This document shows positions 24,290-33,033 of a stretch of DNA of 64,000 bases, piece by piece. Source of the DNA: Natrinema ejinorense (GTDB lineage Archaea; Halobacteriota; Halobacteria; Halobacteriales; Natrialbaceae); assembly GCF_002494345.1 (NCBI RefSeq), contig NZ_NXNI01000002.1:351921-415920 (forward strand). Reading direction: 5' to 3'. Numbering within the stretch: the stretch's first letter is position 1; every line of letters begins with the position of its first letter. Under the pieces are notes generated by a model. It made no database searches. It was not told the origin of the DNA and worked only from the letters and a program-made list of their open reading frames with translations. Both the position numbers and the translations under genes were made by a program.

Positions 24290-25378
24290 ATGAAAGCGGC
24301 CGATAGATTACTCGATGAGGAGGGTGTGTTCTTCATCGCAGAGGCTGGGGTAAACCACAATGGAGAGTTATCGCGGGCGAAAAGACTCGTCGATGCTGCA
24401 ACGGATGCAGGTGCTGACGCAGTCAAGTTCCAGACGTACGATACGGACCGCCTTGTCGCGAAAGATACACCGGCAGCAACGTATCAGAACGAGCAACTCG
24501 AATCTGCGACATCTCAGAGAGCAGTGATCGAACGATACGAGTTGAGCGATCGAGATCACAAAGAATTGTTCGAATACTGCCAGGAATCGGGAATATCGTT
24601 CCTCTCAACGCCGTTCGACGAGCACAGCGCCCAGTTTCTGGTCGATTTGGGGGTTCCGGCCATCAAAATCGGATCGGGAGAACTCACAAACCACCTATTG
24701 CTCCGAGATATTGCGAAGTTCGGACGGCCAATGATTGTGAGTACCGGCATGGCGACGATGGACGAGGTCGTAGCCGCCAACGAAGCGATCCGCGGGGAGA
24801 ACCAGTCTGTTCCGGTGTGTTATCTCCACTGTGTCTCTGCGTATCCGACCGCAGTTTCGGACGCGAACCTCGAGGTCATCCGGACACTCGACGATCGGTT
24901 CTCGGATCCCGTTGGATTCTCCGATCACACGATGTCCGTCGAGATGGCTGGATTGGCAGTCGCCGCGGGTGCAACGGTTATCGAAAAGCATCTGACCCTG
25001 GATCGAACGCTTCCTGGGCCGGATCACAAGGCGTCGCTCGAGCCTGCTGAACTCGAGCGGGCGGTCGAACTGGCGAGAGAAGCGGCTGTTGCACGTGGAA
25101 CACCGGAAAAAGAACCGGTTCCGGCGGAAGCCGAAAACAGAACTGTTGCGCGCAGAAGTCTTCACGCCGTCGAACCGATTCGTCGCGGGGAACAGATCTC
25201 ACGGGACGCAGTCGATGTTCTCCGACCGGCAACTGGGCTCTCCCCTGCGAGCCTCGACTCGATACTAGGTCGACCCGTAACGACGAATATCGAGTCGCAC
25301 GAACCGATTACAGCGGACGACGTCAGCGGATGGTCGGATCGAGACGAGCCCGAAACGGGGGTCCGGGCCGATGAGTGA
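24290..25378 (+). CDS. neuB: N-acylneuraminate / legionaminate synthase (NeuB family)
   Basis: The protein has 362 residues. The TIM-barrel domain begins FFIAEAGVNHNGELSRAKRL and has AVKFQTYDTDRLV, FLSTPFDEHSAQFL, IKIGSGELTNHLLL and HTMSVEMAGLAVAAGATVIE ending in KHLTLD. The C-terminal SAF/antifreeze-like domain (about 285-345) is SLHAVEPIRRGEQISRDAVD. The family condenses phosphoenolpyruvate with an N-acyl amino sugar to form a nonulosonic acid (sialic, legionaminic or pseudaminic). An alternative GTG start lies four codons upstream. It is the first gene of an overlapping operon with NeuC- and NeuD-like genes. The exact sugar is not set by sequence; legionaminic-type is favoured by the hydrolysing epimerase. 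Confidence 0.93.
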   Translation: MKAADRLLDEEGVFFIAEAGVNHNGELSRAKRLVDAATDAGADAVKFQTYDTDRLVAKDTPAATYQNEQLESATSQRAVIERYELSDRDHKELFEYCQESGISFLSTPFDEHSAQFLVDLGVPAIKIGSGELTNHLLLRDIAKFGRPMIVSTGMATMDEVVAANEAIRGENQSVPVCYLHCVSAYPTAVSDANLEVIRTLDDRFSDPVGFSDHTMSVEMAGLAVAAGATVIEKHLTLDRTLPGPDHKASLEPAELERAVELAREAAVARGTPEKEPVPAEAENRTVARRSLHAVEPIRRGEQISRDAVDVLRPATGLSPASLDSILGRPVTTNIESHEPITADDVSGWSDRDEPETGVRADE

Positions 25379-26531
25379 CCGAACTATTACCGTGGTTACC
25401 GGTACTCGAGCGGAGTATGGACTCCTCGCCTCTTCGATGTCTGAGATCGAGGATCGAACGGGATTGAAGCTAACGGTCCTCGCAACGGGGATGCATCTCT
25501 CCCATCAGCACGGGTATACGATCGACGAGATTCGTACGGATGGATTCGCCGTAACAAGTACCGTGGACATGCTCTTGGAGAGCGATACGGGACTCGGAAT
25601 GGCGAAGTCGTTGGGACTTGGTATCAGTGGCATCGCCGAATCTTTCCGTGGTATCGATCCTGATCTTGTGTTGGTTCTCGGTGATCGAAACGAAGCCTTT
25701 GCTGCCGGCGTTGCCGCCGCACACATGAATATTCCAGTTGCGCACATCCACGGTGGTGACGCGATGCAAGGGGCAACGATCGATGACAGCATCAGACATT
25801 CACTAACGAAGTTCGCTCACATCCACTTTCCGGCGACGGAGAGGAGCAAAGAACGGATCTTACAGCTGGGTGAAGAACCGTGGCGGGTAACCACCGTCGG
25901 TGCGCCCGGACTCGACGATGTGAACGACGGTGCGTATGACGATGGGGTGACAACTGCCCGTGAACTCGGATTCGATCCGGACAGCCCGCTGCTACTCGTT
26001 GTGCAACATCCACTGACGACGCAACCGGAGCGAGCCGGTGAGCAGATGAGGCAGACGTTAGACGCAGTTACAGAGCTGGACGGACGGATTGCGGTCATCC
26101 TTCCCAATGCAGACGCCGGTGGTAAGCGGGCGATTGAGGTCATTCAGAACCACTCGGCTGCGGACCGCTATCGGACCTTCTCAAACGTGCCGCGGCGCCA
26201 ATACCTTGGATTACTCGATGTGGCGGATGTACTCGTCGGTAACTCCAGTAGCGGCATTATCGAGGCACCGTCGTTTTCGCTCCCAGTGGTCGATGTCGGC
26301 CCGCGACAGGATGGCCGCGAGCGCGCTGACAACGTCCGCAGCGTTCCCCACGAGACTGAAGCCATCCGTGAGGCAGTAGCTGGGGCACTCGAGGACCCCG
26401 CTGTGCGTCGCCGGGCCGAAAACTGTGTCAATCCGTACGACAAAGGCGGCGCCGCGACGCGGATCGTCGATAGACTCGAATCAATCACGATCGACGACGA
26501 CCTCAAACGGAAGAGAACGACGCTGTCATGA
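25371..26531 (+). CDS. neuC: UDP-N-acetylglucosamine 2-epimerase (hydrolysing), NeuC/LegG type
   Basis: The 386-residue protein belongs to the UDP-GlcNAc 2-epimerase family: TVVTGTRAEYGLLASSM at the start, LVLVLGDRNEAFAAGVAAAH, HIHGGD, IRHSLTKFAHIHFPAT, VGNSSSGIIEAPSFSLPVVD and GPRQDGRERADNV. The hydrolysing form cleaves UDP and inverts C2 to give the free sugar used by NeuB-type synthases. It overlaps the NeuB gene by 8 nt and the NeuD-like gene by 4 nt, so the three are translationally coupled. In legionaminic acid synthesis the substrate would be the UDP-2,4-diamino sugar (LegG). Confidence 0.93.
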   Translation: MSDRTITVVTGTRAEYGLLASSMSEIEDRTGLKLTVLATGMHLSHQHGYTIDEIRTDGFAVTSTVDMLLESDTGLGMAKSLGLGISGIAESFRGIDPDLVLVLGDRNEAFAAGVAAAHMNIPVAHIHGGDAMQGATIDDSIRHSLTKFAHIHFPATERSKERILQLGEEPWRVTTVGAPGLDDVNDGAYDDGVTTARELGFDPDSPLLLVVQHPLTTQPERAGEQMRQTLDAVTELDGRIAVILPNADAGGKRAIEVIQNHSAADRYRTFSNVPRRQYLGLLDVADVLVGNSSSGIIEAPSFSLPVVDVGPRQDGRERADNVRSVPHETEAIREAVAGALEDPAVRRRAENCVNPYDKGGAATRIVDRLESITIDDDLKRKRTTLS

Positions 26532-27151
26532 AGGTCCTCTACTGTGCGGGTGAGCAGGCAGCCGTCGTGCTCGACATTCTCCGTCGGTGTGGGACTTCCG
26601 ATGAGATCGTGCTGTTGGATGACGATGCGAATCGCCACGGAACGGCACTCGACGGCATCGAAATCGTCGGCGGAGGCGACAAGCTCGGCGAACTCGACCC
26701 GTCACACACTGCGGTACTCGTCACGTTTGGGGCTCGTCAGGGTGTTCGGGTAGCGCTCGCGAGGCGCGTCACCGAGCACGGGTTCGATTTCTTCAACGCT
26801 GTTGACCCCGAGGCGACGGTTTCGGCAACCGCCACGATCGGTGTCGGCGTTACTATCAATGCCCTCACGTACGTCGGCCCGAACGTGACCGTCGACGACC
26901 ACGTCCTCGTCGATAGTAACGTCACTGTGTCGCACGATTGCCGTCTCTCTGAGGGGGCGACGATCGCTCCAGACGCGACGCTCGCTGGCGGCGTCCGAGT
27001 GCAACAGGGTGCATTCGTCGGTGCGGGAGCGACGATCCGCGATCACGTTACGGTCGGTGCGAACGCCACGGTTGGCGCAGGTGCCGTCGTCGCCGAGAAC
27101 GTCTCATCCGAGGAAACAGTCGTCGGCGTGCCGGCAACGCCCCTCGAGTGA
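26528..27151 (+). CDS. neuD: NeuD/PglD-type sugar O- or N-acyltransferase
   Basis: The protein has 207 residues. A PglD-like N-terminal Rossmann domain (MKVLYCAGEQAAVVLDILRR) precedes a left-handed beta-helix of hexapeptide repeats (TVSATATIGVGVTINALTYV, VTVDDHVLVDSNVTVSHDCR). The repeats contain the catalytic-type His in VSHDC and end with VGVPATPLE. Such enzymes acetylate amino sugars with acetyl-CoA: LegH/PglD at N4 before hydrolysis, or NeuD on the product. Its coupling to neuC by an ATGA overlap supports an N-acyltransferase step in nonulosonic acid synthesis. Whether it acts on N or O is not decidable here. Confidence 0.88.
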   Translation: MKVLYCAGEQAAVVLDILRRCGTSDEIVLLDDDANRHGTALDGIEIVGGGDKLGELDPSHTAVLVTFGARQGVRVALARRVTEHGFDFFNAVDPEATVSATATIGVGVTINALTYVGPNVTVDDHVLVDSNVTVSHDCRLSEGATIAPDATLAGGVRVQQGAFVGAGATIRDHVTVGANATVGAGAVVAENVSSEETVVGVPATPLE

Positions 27152-27160
27152 CCGGTGGAG

Positions 27161-27937
27161 TTACTTGGCAGTCCACCCGCCGTCGACGACGAGGTTGTGA
27201 CCGGTCACGTACGAGGCGGCGTCGGAGGCGAGGTATACGACGGCGCCGATGAGATCGGCCGGATCGCCGAGCCGGCCGAGGGGTGTTCGTGCTTCGTATT
27301 GCTCGATAAACGTCGACTCCTGCTCGTTACGGATCCCACCCGGGCTAACGGCATTGACGCGGATGTTGTGCTCGCCAAGGTACGAGGCCATGTACCGCGT
27401 GAGATTGAGGATACCGCCTTTGATAGCGGCATATTCGACCGGACTCGTGATTGGGGTGTTGTCGTAGACGTTGAAGTCGGGTGCTTGAACGCCGTAGATC
27501 GACCCTACATTGATAATACTCCCGCCGGAGTCCTGATCTTTCATCGCCAGTGACGCGCAGTAGGCAGTGTAGAAATAACTATTGAGGTGAAGGTCGACGT
27601 TTTCACGCCAGTCGGCGAGGGTGATCTCCTCGTAGGGTTGGCCGTAGTTTTCGTTACGCGGATACGCCGCATTGACGAGGATATCGATCGATCCAAACTC
27701 GTTGATGACGGTTTCGATGAGGTTTTCGACCGCCTCGCCGTCCGTAATGTCGGTCTGGATGTACGTCGCGTGGTCGCCGATTCTTCTTGCAAGGTCTCCA
27801 CCGGTTGATCGTTCTACGTCCGCGACAACCACGTTCGCGCCGTAGTCGGCCAGGCCACGACTGAGTGCGCGTCCAATAAGGCCGGCTCCACCGGTGACGA
27901 CGGCAGTCTGCCCGTCGAGGTCGAATTCGACAGTCAT
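27161..27937 (-). CDS. SDR family oxidoreductase, PtmA-like (flagellin-modification type)
   Basis: The 258-residue SDR has TGGAGLIGRALSRGLADYG for cofactor binding, LVNAAYPRNENYGQPYEE where most SDRs have NNAG, SIINVGSIYG, and a Y-x3-K in VEYAAIKGGILNL. It ends NLVVDGGW. The NAAYPRN stretch and SIYGVQAP resemble PtmA-type oxidoreductases of flagellar legionaminic acid loci. Convergent with neuD and separated by 9 bp, it probably belongs functionally to the sugar pathway. Its reaction in that pathway is not firmly established even in bacteria, so the role remains inferred. Confidence 0.85.
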   Translation of the reverse strand: MTVEFDLDGQTAVVTGGAGLIGRALSRGLADYGANVVVADVERSTGGDLARRIGDHATYIQTDITDGEAVENLIETVINEFGSIDILVNAAYPRNENYGQPYEEITLADWRENVDLHLNSYFYTAYCASLAMKDQDSGGSIINVGSIYGVQAPDFNVYDNTPITSPVEYAAIKGGILNLTRYMASYLGEHNIRVNAVSPGGIRNEQESTFIEQYEARTPLGRLGDPADLIGAVVYLASDAASYVTGHNLVVDGGWTAK

Positions 27938-28340
27938 GCGTGGATCAGCGGACAGTCGCTACGTTGATCGACGGTTGGTTCCGGCGGTCGTTCGCTGCTG
28001 TATTCGCCCATCTTCACTCCTAATATGTGGTTTCACTGTATGTAATTTTCCCACTAGGGAGGGAAATATTTATGCGCGGTACGCCGCTCGGACACCAGCC
28101 GGCGACCACCTCCGACTGCCTTCAAAAACTTACGCCTATACAGGGGAAGGATTTCCCCGACTGCGCGTTGTAATCTCGAATGCTCGCCGATACTCCGTCC
28201 CGTAGTGACATATGGTGAACGTTTTTGTAGCTGCACATGGTCTGTGACCTTACAATGGGTCGTCAGTACGAGCTCATCGTTACACCGTTCCGATCCCGGC
28301 TTCCGAACGGATTATGGATCAATTCGGGTGACAGTAGCCG
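27938..28340. other. intergenic region with small hairpin
   Basis: In this stretch of about 400 bp, GGGGAA-GGAT-TTCCCC (28143-28158) forms a 6-bp stem with a 4-nt loop, and a TATA-like AAATATTTATG occurs near 28066. No protein-like frame was recognised. It separates the leftward SDR from the rightward VOC gene and must contain both promoters. Confidence 0.35.
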
Positions 28341-28784
28341 ATGAGCAGCGACCAGTTCGGCGTTACCGGGATCGATCACGTTGAATTGAGCGTCCCCGAT
28401 CGATACGAAGCCGCAGCGTGGTACGAGGACCTTCTAGGCCTCGAGATCCGTGACGAGTACGAGATGTGGGCCGACCGCGGCGGACCGTTGATGGTCGCAA
28501 GCGACGATGAGAGTACGATGTTGGCGCTCTTCAAGGGTCGACCGCCCGAACCGGACGCGACAGTCGGGCCACCGCTTATCGCGTTCGGCGTAGACGGAGA
28601 CGGATTCATGACGTTCCTCGACCGACTCGAAGAACGGTCCGTGGTCAATAGCCGAGGGCAACCCGTCGGCCGAGACGATGTCGTCGATCACGGATTAGCG
28701 TCCTCTATTTACTTCGCTGATCCCTACGGGCACCGGTACGAAGTTACGACCTACGATCGTGACTTCGTTCGATCGAAACTATAA
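28341..28784 (+). CDS. VOC family protein
   Basis: The 147-residue glyoxalase-fold protein begins MSSDQFGVTGIDHVELSVPD with the metal-ligand His in DHVELSV. The central part is AAWYEDLLGLEIRDEYEMWA, and it ends SSIYFADPYGHRYEVTTYDR with the final Glu ligand. It probably binds a divalent metal and acts on an unknown small molecule. It is distinct in sequence from the VOC protein at 21250 and is not coupled to neighbours. Confidence 0.88.
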   Translation: MSSDQFGVTGIDHVELSVPDRYEAAAWYEDLLGLEIRDEYEMWADRGGPLMVASDDESTMLALFKGRPPEPDATVGPPLIAFGVDGDGFMTFLDRLEERSVVNSRGQPVGRDDVVDHGLASSIYFADPYGHRYEVTTYDRDFVRSKL

Positions 28785-28985
28785 ACCTCCGACCAAGTCC
28801 GTTCTACGGCTATTATCCTCCTTTCGTCTCGAATCGTTGTGAACGGGTCCGTAGAACGTGCAGACGCGAACGGCCGTGTGCGGTCGCTTGAGTTCCGGTG
28901 GCGTTGAATCGTATGATTTCCGACTATATTACTTTGAGTAATGGATAACTTCATTATGTATTGTATGATAAAACTACTTGGAAGA

Positions 28986-29993
28986 ATGAAAAATAGCAGA
29001 CAAAACAGGCGGATTAGTGACAACGATCGGCGGGAGTTCCTAAAGGCCCTCGGCATTACTGGGGCTCTCGCTTCCGGTGGAGTAACTCTCAGCGAGGTCA
29101 GAGAACACGTCGCTACTTCCCACCCTTCCGAGACGAACTTTGCGTCGATTGGACAGTCGGTCGCGACCGAAGTCGGTGCTCTCGACCCGAAACTGCTCGC
29201 GGACGGTCAAGCATCGTTTGCTGCTGCTGCGAGCGCGCTCCCGGCGGCTAGCGAGCAGGGCCTCCCGGGCGACGTAGCGTCCCCGCGAGACGACTTCCAG
29301 CAGGTAGCGACCGCAGGTGAACGCATCTATAATCATTTGGTTGCAACCGATTTTTTCGAAAGTACGACCGCTCACCTTCCATCGTTTACGCCGTCTTTCC
29401 TCACCTCGACGGTCGAAGCATTTACCGCATCGGAACCGCTCGCAGAGCCACTCGCCGAGCTGGGGTTGACCGGTGCATTAGGTACGGATCTCGTCGCGAC
29501 CGTCGTCGCGAACGCCGAAGAATTGAGCCAGTATCACTGGGTCGCAACCGATCGGATCGACCGCCAACGGATCGAGTTCGGAGAATATATCCCACCGATG
29601 ACGAAATCGGCCGCGGGCGGAGCGTTGCTCTGGCTTGGTGACCTCGACAGCCACCTCTGGGAGCATTCGGTCTTGCTTACCGATGCAATTCTCGACGATG
29701 CAGTCTGGCACGCCCGGTCGATGGCCGCCGGTTTCTACCTTATGACCGAGGCCGCAACCGCCATCGCCACGGACGCAACCGACGGTTCTAACGGGCAAAG
29801 CAGTGCGGACATCGGCGTACTGTTATCGACCGGCTTTGCAATTCAGGCCATCGCTCAAGGGCTACTCCCACGCGACGTCTACTGGATTACCGAGGAGATG
29901 CGCGCCCCGCGACAATCTCCCGTCCAGCCGGCGAATCAGAACGGCGCATCGGATACGTCGAGCGAAACCGAAACACCATCAACCGGACAATGA
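28986..29993 (+). CDS. Tat-signal protein of unknown function, partner of PQQ-type propeller
   Basis: The 335-residue protein begins with a twin-arginine signal, DRREFLKALGITGALASGG (about residues 14-32), so it should be exported folded. An in-frame ATG 45 nt upstream would add 15 residues; the internal one fits Tat signals better. The mature part is alpha-helical (EVGALDPKLLADGQASFAAA, EPLAEPLAELGLTGALGTD, HWVATDRIDRQRIEFGEY, AVWHARSMAAGFYLMTEAAT) with a hydrophilic tail. It overlaps the next gene by 4 nt, which encodes a PQQ-alcohol-dehydrogenase-like propeller without a signal. It may be that protein's escort or small subunit. The family is not recognised. Confidence 0.72.
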   Translation: MKNSRQNRRISDNDRREFLKALGITGALASGGVTLSEVREHVATSHPSETNFASIGQSVATEVGALDPKLLADGQASFAAAASALPAASEQGLPGDVASPRDDFQQVATAGERIYNHLVATDFFESTTAHLPSFTPSFLTSTVEAFTASEPLAEPLAELGLTGALGTDLVATVVANAEELSQYHWVATDRIDRQRIEFGEYIPPMTKSAAGGALLWLGDLDSHLWEHSVLLTDAILDDAVWHARSMAAGFYLMTEAATAIATDATDGSNGQSSADIGVLLSTGFAIQAIAQGLLPRDVYWITEEMRAPRQSPVQPANQNGASDTSSETETPSTGQ

Positions 29994-31696
29994 CTCCACG
30001 ACACGGCAGCACCGACCCCGAGCGGAACGGAAGGCACGAGAGACAGAACGAACTCCACGAGGGAGCCAGGGAGGGCACCGACGAAGCGGCGTCGACACAG
30101 GCGTCGATTCCTCGTCGAGACATCTCCGATCAGATGCTCCGCGACGATACGACGAACGCCGACTCGTGGCTCACCTATAACAAGGGCCTCGAACAGTTGG
30201 GCTACTCACCTGCCGACAGAATCGACACGACTAACGTCCATACGCTTGCGGAAACGTATACCCTCGATACCGAAAGCAGTGGTCTCGAGGTCAACCCCCT
30301 CGTCGTCCCCGGCGATCCGCCGGTCATGTATTATTCGGTACAGGACGTCTGGAAGGTCGAAGCGGTCAATGCGCGGACTGGGGAGCAGTTCTGGTCGTCG
30401 GAAATCTCCTTCCCGGAGGACGTGAAGAGTCGGCTGTACGCGATCAACCGCGGCGTTGCGGTGTGGGGAGACGCGGTCTACGTAGCGACGCCGGTGCCGT
30501 CTATCGTCGCATTTGACCGTTACACCGGCGAGGAACTCTGGACGAAAGATCTGTTAATCGAAGAGCAGATCGAAGATCGCGCGTTCGTCACGCAGGCTCC
30601 AATGGCCTACGATGAGACGGTATTCGTCGGTCAATCCAGCGACTACGCGACCTTCACCACAATGTCGGCGCTCGATGCGGAGACCGGAGAGATCCTGTGG
30701 CAACGACGGACGGCGCCGAAAGACGAGTGGGTTGCGGAGACGTGGCGCTACGCGAGCGCGTCTCCGTGGATGAGTCCCGCTATCGATCCTGAAACCGATA
30801 CGGTGCTCTTCTCGACCGGAAACCCGGATCCGGCGTTCAACGGCCTCGTTCGGCCCGGACCGAACCGCGAGTCGTGCTCAGTCATCGCAGTGGATGCGAA
30901 AAGCGGCGACGTAAAGTGGAGCACACAGATCTCGCCACACGACCTGTGGGATTACGATGTTCACACAACACCTCAGATAATCGACGTGTATCCGTCCGAC
31001 GGAGACGACTGTGAGCCCCTCCGGGCCGTTCTCATTACCTGGAAGGCGGGATGGCTCTACCTTCTCGATATCGAGACGGGACGGATACTCGAACGAAGTC
31101 CCCCGTTTGCAAAGCAGGGCGGACCAGCGTTCCTCAGTTTACCACCGGCAGGTGAGGAGAACGCAGAAACGATGTATCCGGCCATCGAGGGCGCAACCGA
31201 ATGGCCGCTGGATGCTTACAGTCCGAAAACGAACCTCACGTACGTCGGCGCGAATTCGGCAGGACAGAAGGTCTGGTCCGATCCCGATTGGACAGCTGAG
31301 ACGTATGACCCCGACTCGGGGTTCGCTCGTGGTGGCGGGGTGGCCCAGATCGACGACGAGGACCAAGGTTCAAGCGTGGTTGCCGTGGATGTGGGACGCG
31401 GGGAGATCGCGTGGGAACATGAACTCCAGGATACCGATCCCGATTGGTCGTCCGTGAGGGCATTCACCGGCGGCTCAACCGCGACCGGTGGGAATGTCGT
31501 TTTCCACGGATCGCCACGCGGTCACTTGATCGCACTCAACGCCGAAACGGGGAAGCGACTCTGGAGGGATCGTGCAGGTGGTCGAATCACTGCCGCCCCT
31601 GTCGTCTGGGATGACTCCACCACCGGCGAGCAATACGTTGCTGTGGCCGCTGACGATCGGATCGTCGTCTACTCGAGCGACGGATCGACGGCATAG
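29990..31696 (+). CDS. PQQ-dependent alcohol dehydrogenase-like beta-propeller protein
   Basis: The 568-residue protein begins its domain with DSWLTYNKGLEQLGYSPADR, the quinoprotein dehydrogenase start. It contains repeated propeller motifs (AVNARTGEQFW, AFDRYTGEELWTKDL, ALDAETGEILW, ALNAETGKRLW). The key stretch STGNPDPAFNGLVRPGPNR, with PHDLWDYDVHTTPQ around residue 320, matches the WDYD-type active-site region of PQQ alcohol dehydrogenases. The first 50 residues are hydrophilic and carry no signal. It has no adjacent-Cys disulfide. It overlaps the Tat protein gene by 4 nt, so export as its passenger is plausible. Activity with PQQ is inferred, and no pqq synthesis genes are in the window. 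Confidence 0.82.
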   Translation: MTPRHGSTDPERNGRHERQNELHEGAREGTDEAASTQASIPRRDISDQMLRDDTTNADSWLTYNKGLEQLGYSPADRIDTTNVHTLAETYTLDTESSGLEVNPLVVPGDPPVMYYSVQDVWKVEAVNARTGEQFWSSEISFPEDVKSRLYAINRGVAVWGDAVYVATPVPSIVAFDRYTGEELWTKDLLIEEQIEDRAFVTQAPMAYDETVFVGQSSDYATFTTMSALDAETGEILWQRRTAPKDEWVAETWRYASASPWMSPAIDPETDTVLFSTGNPDPAFNGLVRPGPNRESCSVIAVDAKSGDVKWSTQISPHDLWDYDVHTTPQIIDVYPSDGDDCEPLRAVLITWKAGWLYLLDIETGRILERSPPFAKQGGPAFLSLPPAGEENAETMYPAIEGATEWPLDAYSPKTNLTYVGANSAGQKVWSDPDWTAETYDPDSGFARGGGVAQIDDEDQGSSVVAVDVGRGEIAWEHELQDTDPDWSSVRAFTGGSTATGGNVVFHGSPRGHLIALNAETGKRLWRDRAGGRITAAPVVWDDSTTGEQYVAVAADDRIVVYSSDGSTA

Positions 31697-31963
31697 TACG
31701 GCTCGTCGCCCGAAACCGACCCCTGATATGTCTTTCGGTTTCTTTCTCGAAACCGTCGTGTCTCCGCCACAACTCACTACGGGCTTCGATAGTGTCGCAC
31801 GACGCAACTCGGTCGTCCCCCACGCCTTCGAATCGGAAAACCGAACGTCGACCGTGCGAATCTCTCCTCGTAGTGTGATGAGCTAGCGGACCTCGGATAC
31901 CGATTGAAGACGGACCTCCCGGCGCCAGTCGGTCCCGAGACCCGTGGACCGTACCGACCGGTA

Positions 31964-32965
31964 TCACCGACTGGCCCCGAGAGCGCTGTTTTCGAGGTCC
32001 GAATACCGTCCGGTTTCCCGGATCCGCCTGATGTTCTCCTGTAGAATCTCTGCGCGTTGATCCCAGTATTCGGGATCAAATCCCGCGATATGCGGTGTGA
32101 TAATGACGTTCTCGAAGTCCCACAGGGGGTGATCCGCTGAGAGCGGTTCTGGATCGGTAACATCGAGTGCGGCCCCGCGTAGCGCCCGGCGTCGCAGTGC
32201 AGCCGTCAGCGCGTCGGTTTCAAGGATCTCACCGCGAGCGACGTTGACGACGATGGCACTCGACGGAAGGGTTCGGATCTCCGCTCGACCGATAAGTCCG
32301 TCCGTCTCCTCACGCAGCGGACACGCGAGTATTACCGCGTCAGAGCGAGAGAGAGCGTCGTGAAACGCCGGCTCATCGAAGCCGATCACGTCGTCCGCTG
32401 GTCCGCCTTTCTCAGGAGAGTAACGGACACCGATAGTCCTAACGTCGAGAGCGGTAAGTCGCTTGACTATCGACTTGCCGATCGGCCCGAGACCGACGAT
32501 GGTGGCCGTGCTTCCCGCAAGCGTTCCCCATGGCCGATACGCTTGCCACTGGTGCTGTTGTTGCTGTCGCCAGGCCGTTGTCGTGCGACGGACAAGCGTG
32601 AGGAGCACGTCTAGGACGTGTTCGGCGACGTTTGGTTGATGGATTCCGGAGCCCGTCGTCACGGCGACTCCCTGCGATCGTAACTCCGTCAGTGGTAGAT
32701 GGTCGATCCCTGCGGTCGCACATGCGAACAGCCGAAGATCATGCGCGTGCTCGAGGGTTGCCTCCGTAATCGTTGTCCCGGTTGCGACGGATGCATCCGA
32801 CAGCAATCGTTCCTCTTCCCTCGGCGTGTGCGCGTATTCTACGCAGACGTCGTCGGTCCGCGACTGTAGTATTTTTGCATACTCTGTGGCCGAGTCACCG
32901 TGAATGCTCCCTCGAAGGACGACGATTCGGTCGACTGGATTTCGTGAAGGTACATCGTGAGTCAT
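31964..32965 (-). CDS. D-isomer-specific 2-hydroxyacid dehydrogenase family protein
   Basis: The protein has 333 residues. Its Rossmann domain has STATIVGLGPIGKSIVKRL. The catalytic residues are an Arg in VNVARGEILE, a Glu in DVTDPEPL and a His in ITPHIAGF, the normal Arg-Glu-His set. It oxidises or reduces a 2-hydroxy/2-oxo acid with NAD(H). It follows the Gfo/Idh gene on the same strand after 68 bp and may be last in that transcript, so the acid could be a sugar acid. The first 60 residues are acidic and variable, as usual for the substrate domain. Confidence 0.9.
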   Translation of the reverse strand: MTHDVPSRNPVDRIVVLRGSIHGDSATEYAKILQSRTDDVCVEYAHTPREEERLLSDASVATGTTITEATLEHAHDLRLFACATAGIDHLPLTELRSQGVAVTTGSGIHQPNVAEHVLDVLLTLVRRTTTAWRQQQQHQWQAYRPWGTLAGSTATIVGLGPIGKSIVKRLTALDVRTIGVRYSPEKGGPADDVIGFDEPAFHDALSRSDAVILACPLREETDGLIGRAEIRTLPSSAIVVNVARGEILETDALTAALRRRALRGAALDVTDPEPLSADHPLWDFENVIITPHIAGFDPEYWDQRAEILQENIRRIRETGRYSDLENSALGASR

Positions 32966-33033
32966 GCTGAATCGATACTGGTCTGATCGTTTACCGACCG
33001 ATCGTGGTTCCGACCCGTTCCTGTCGTCGATCG

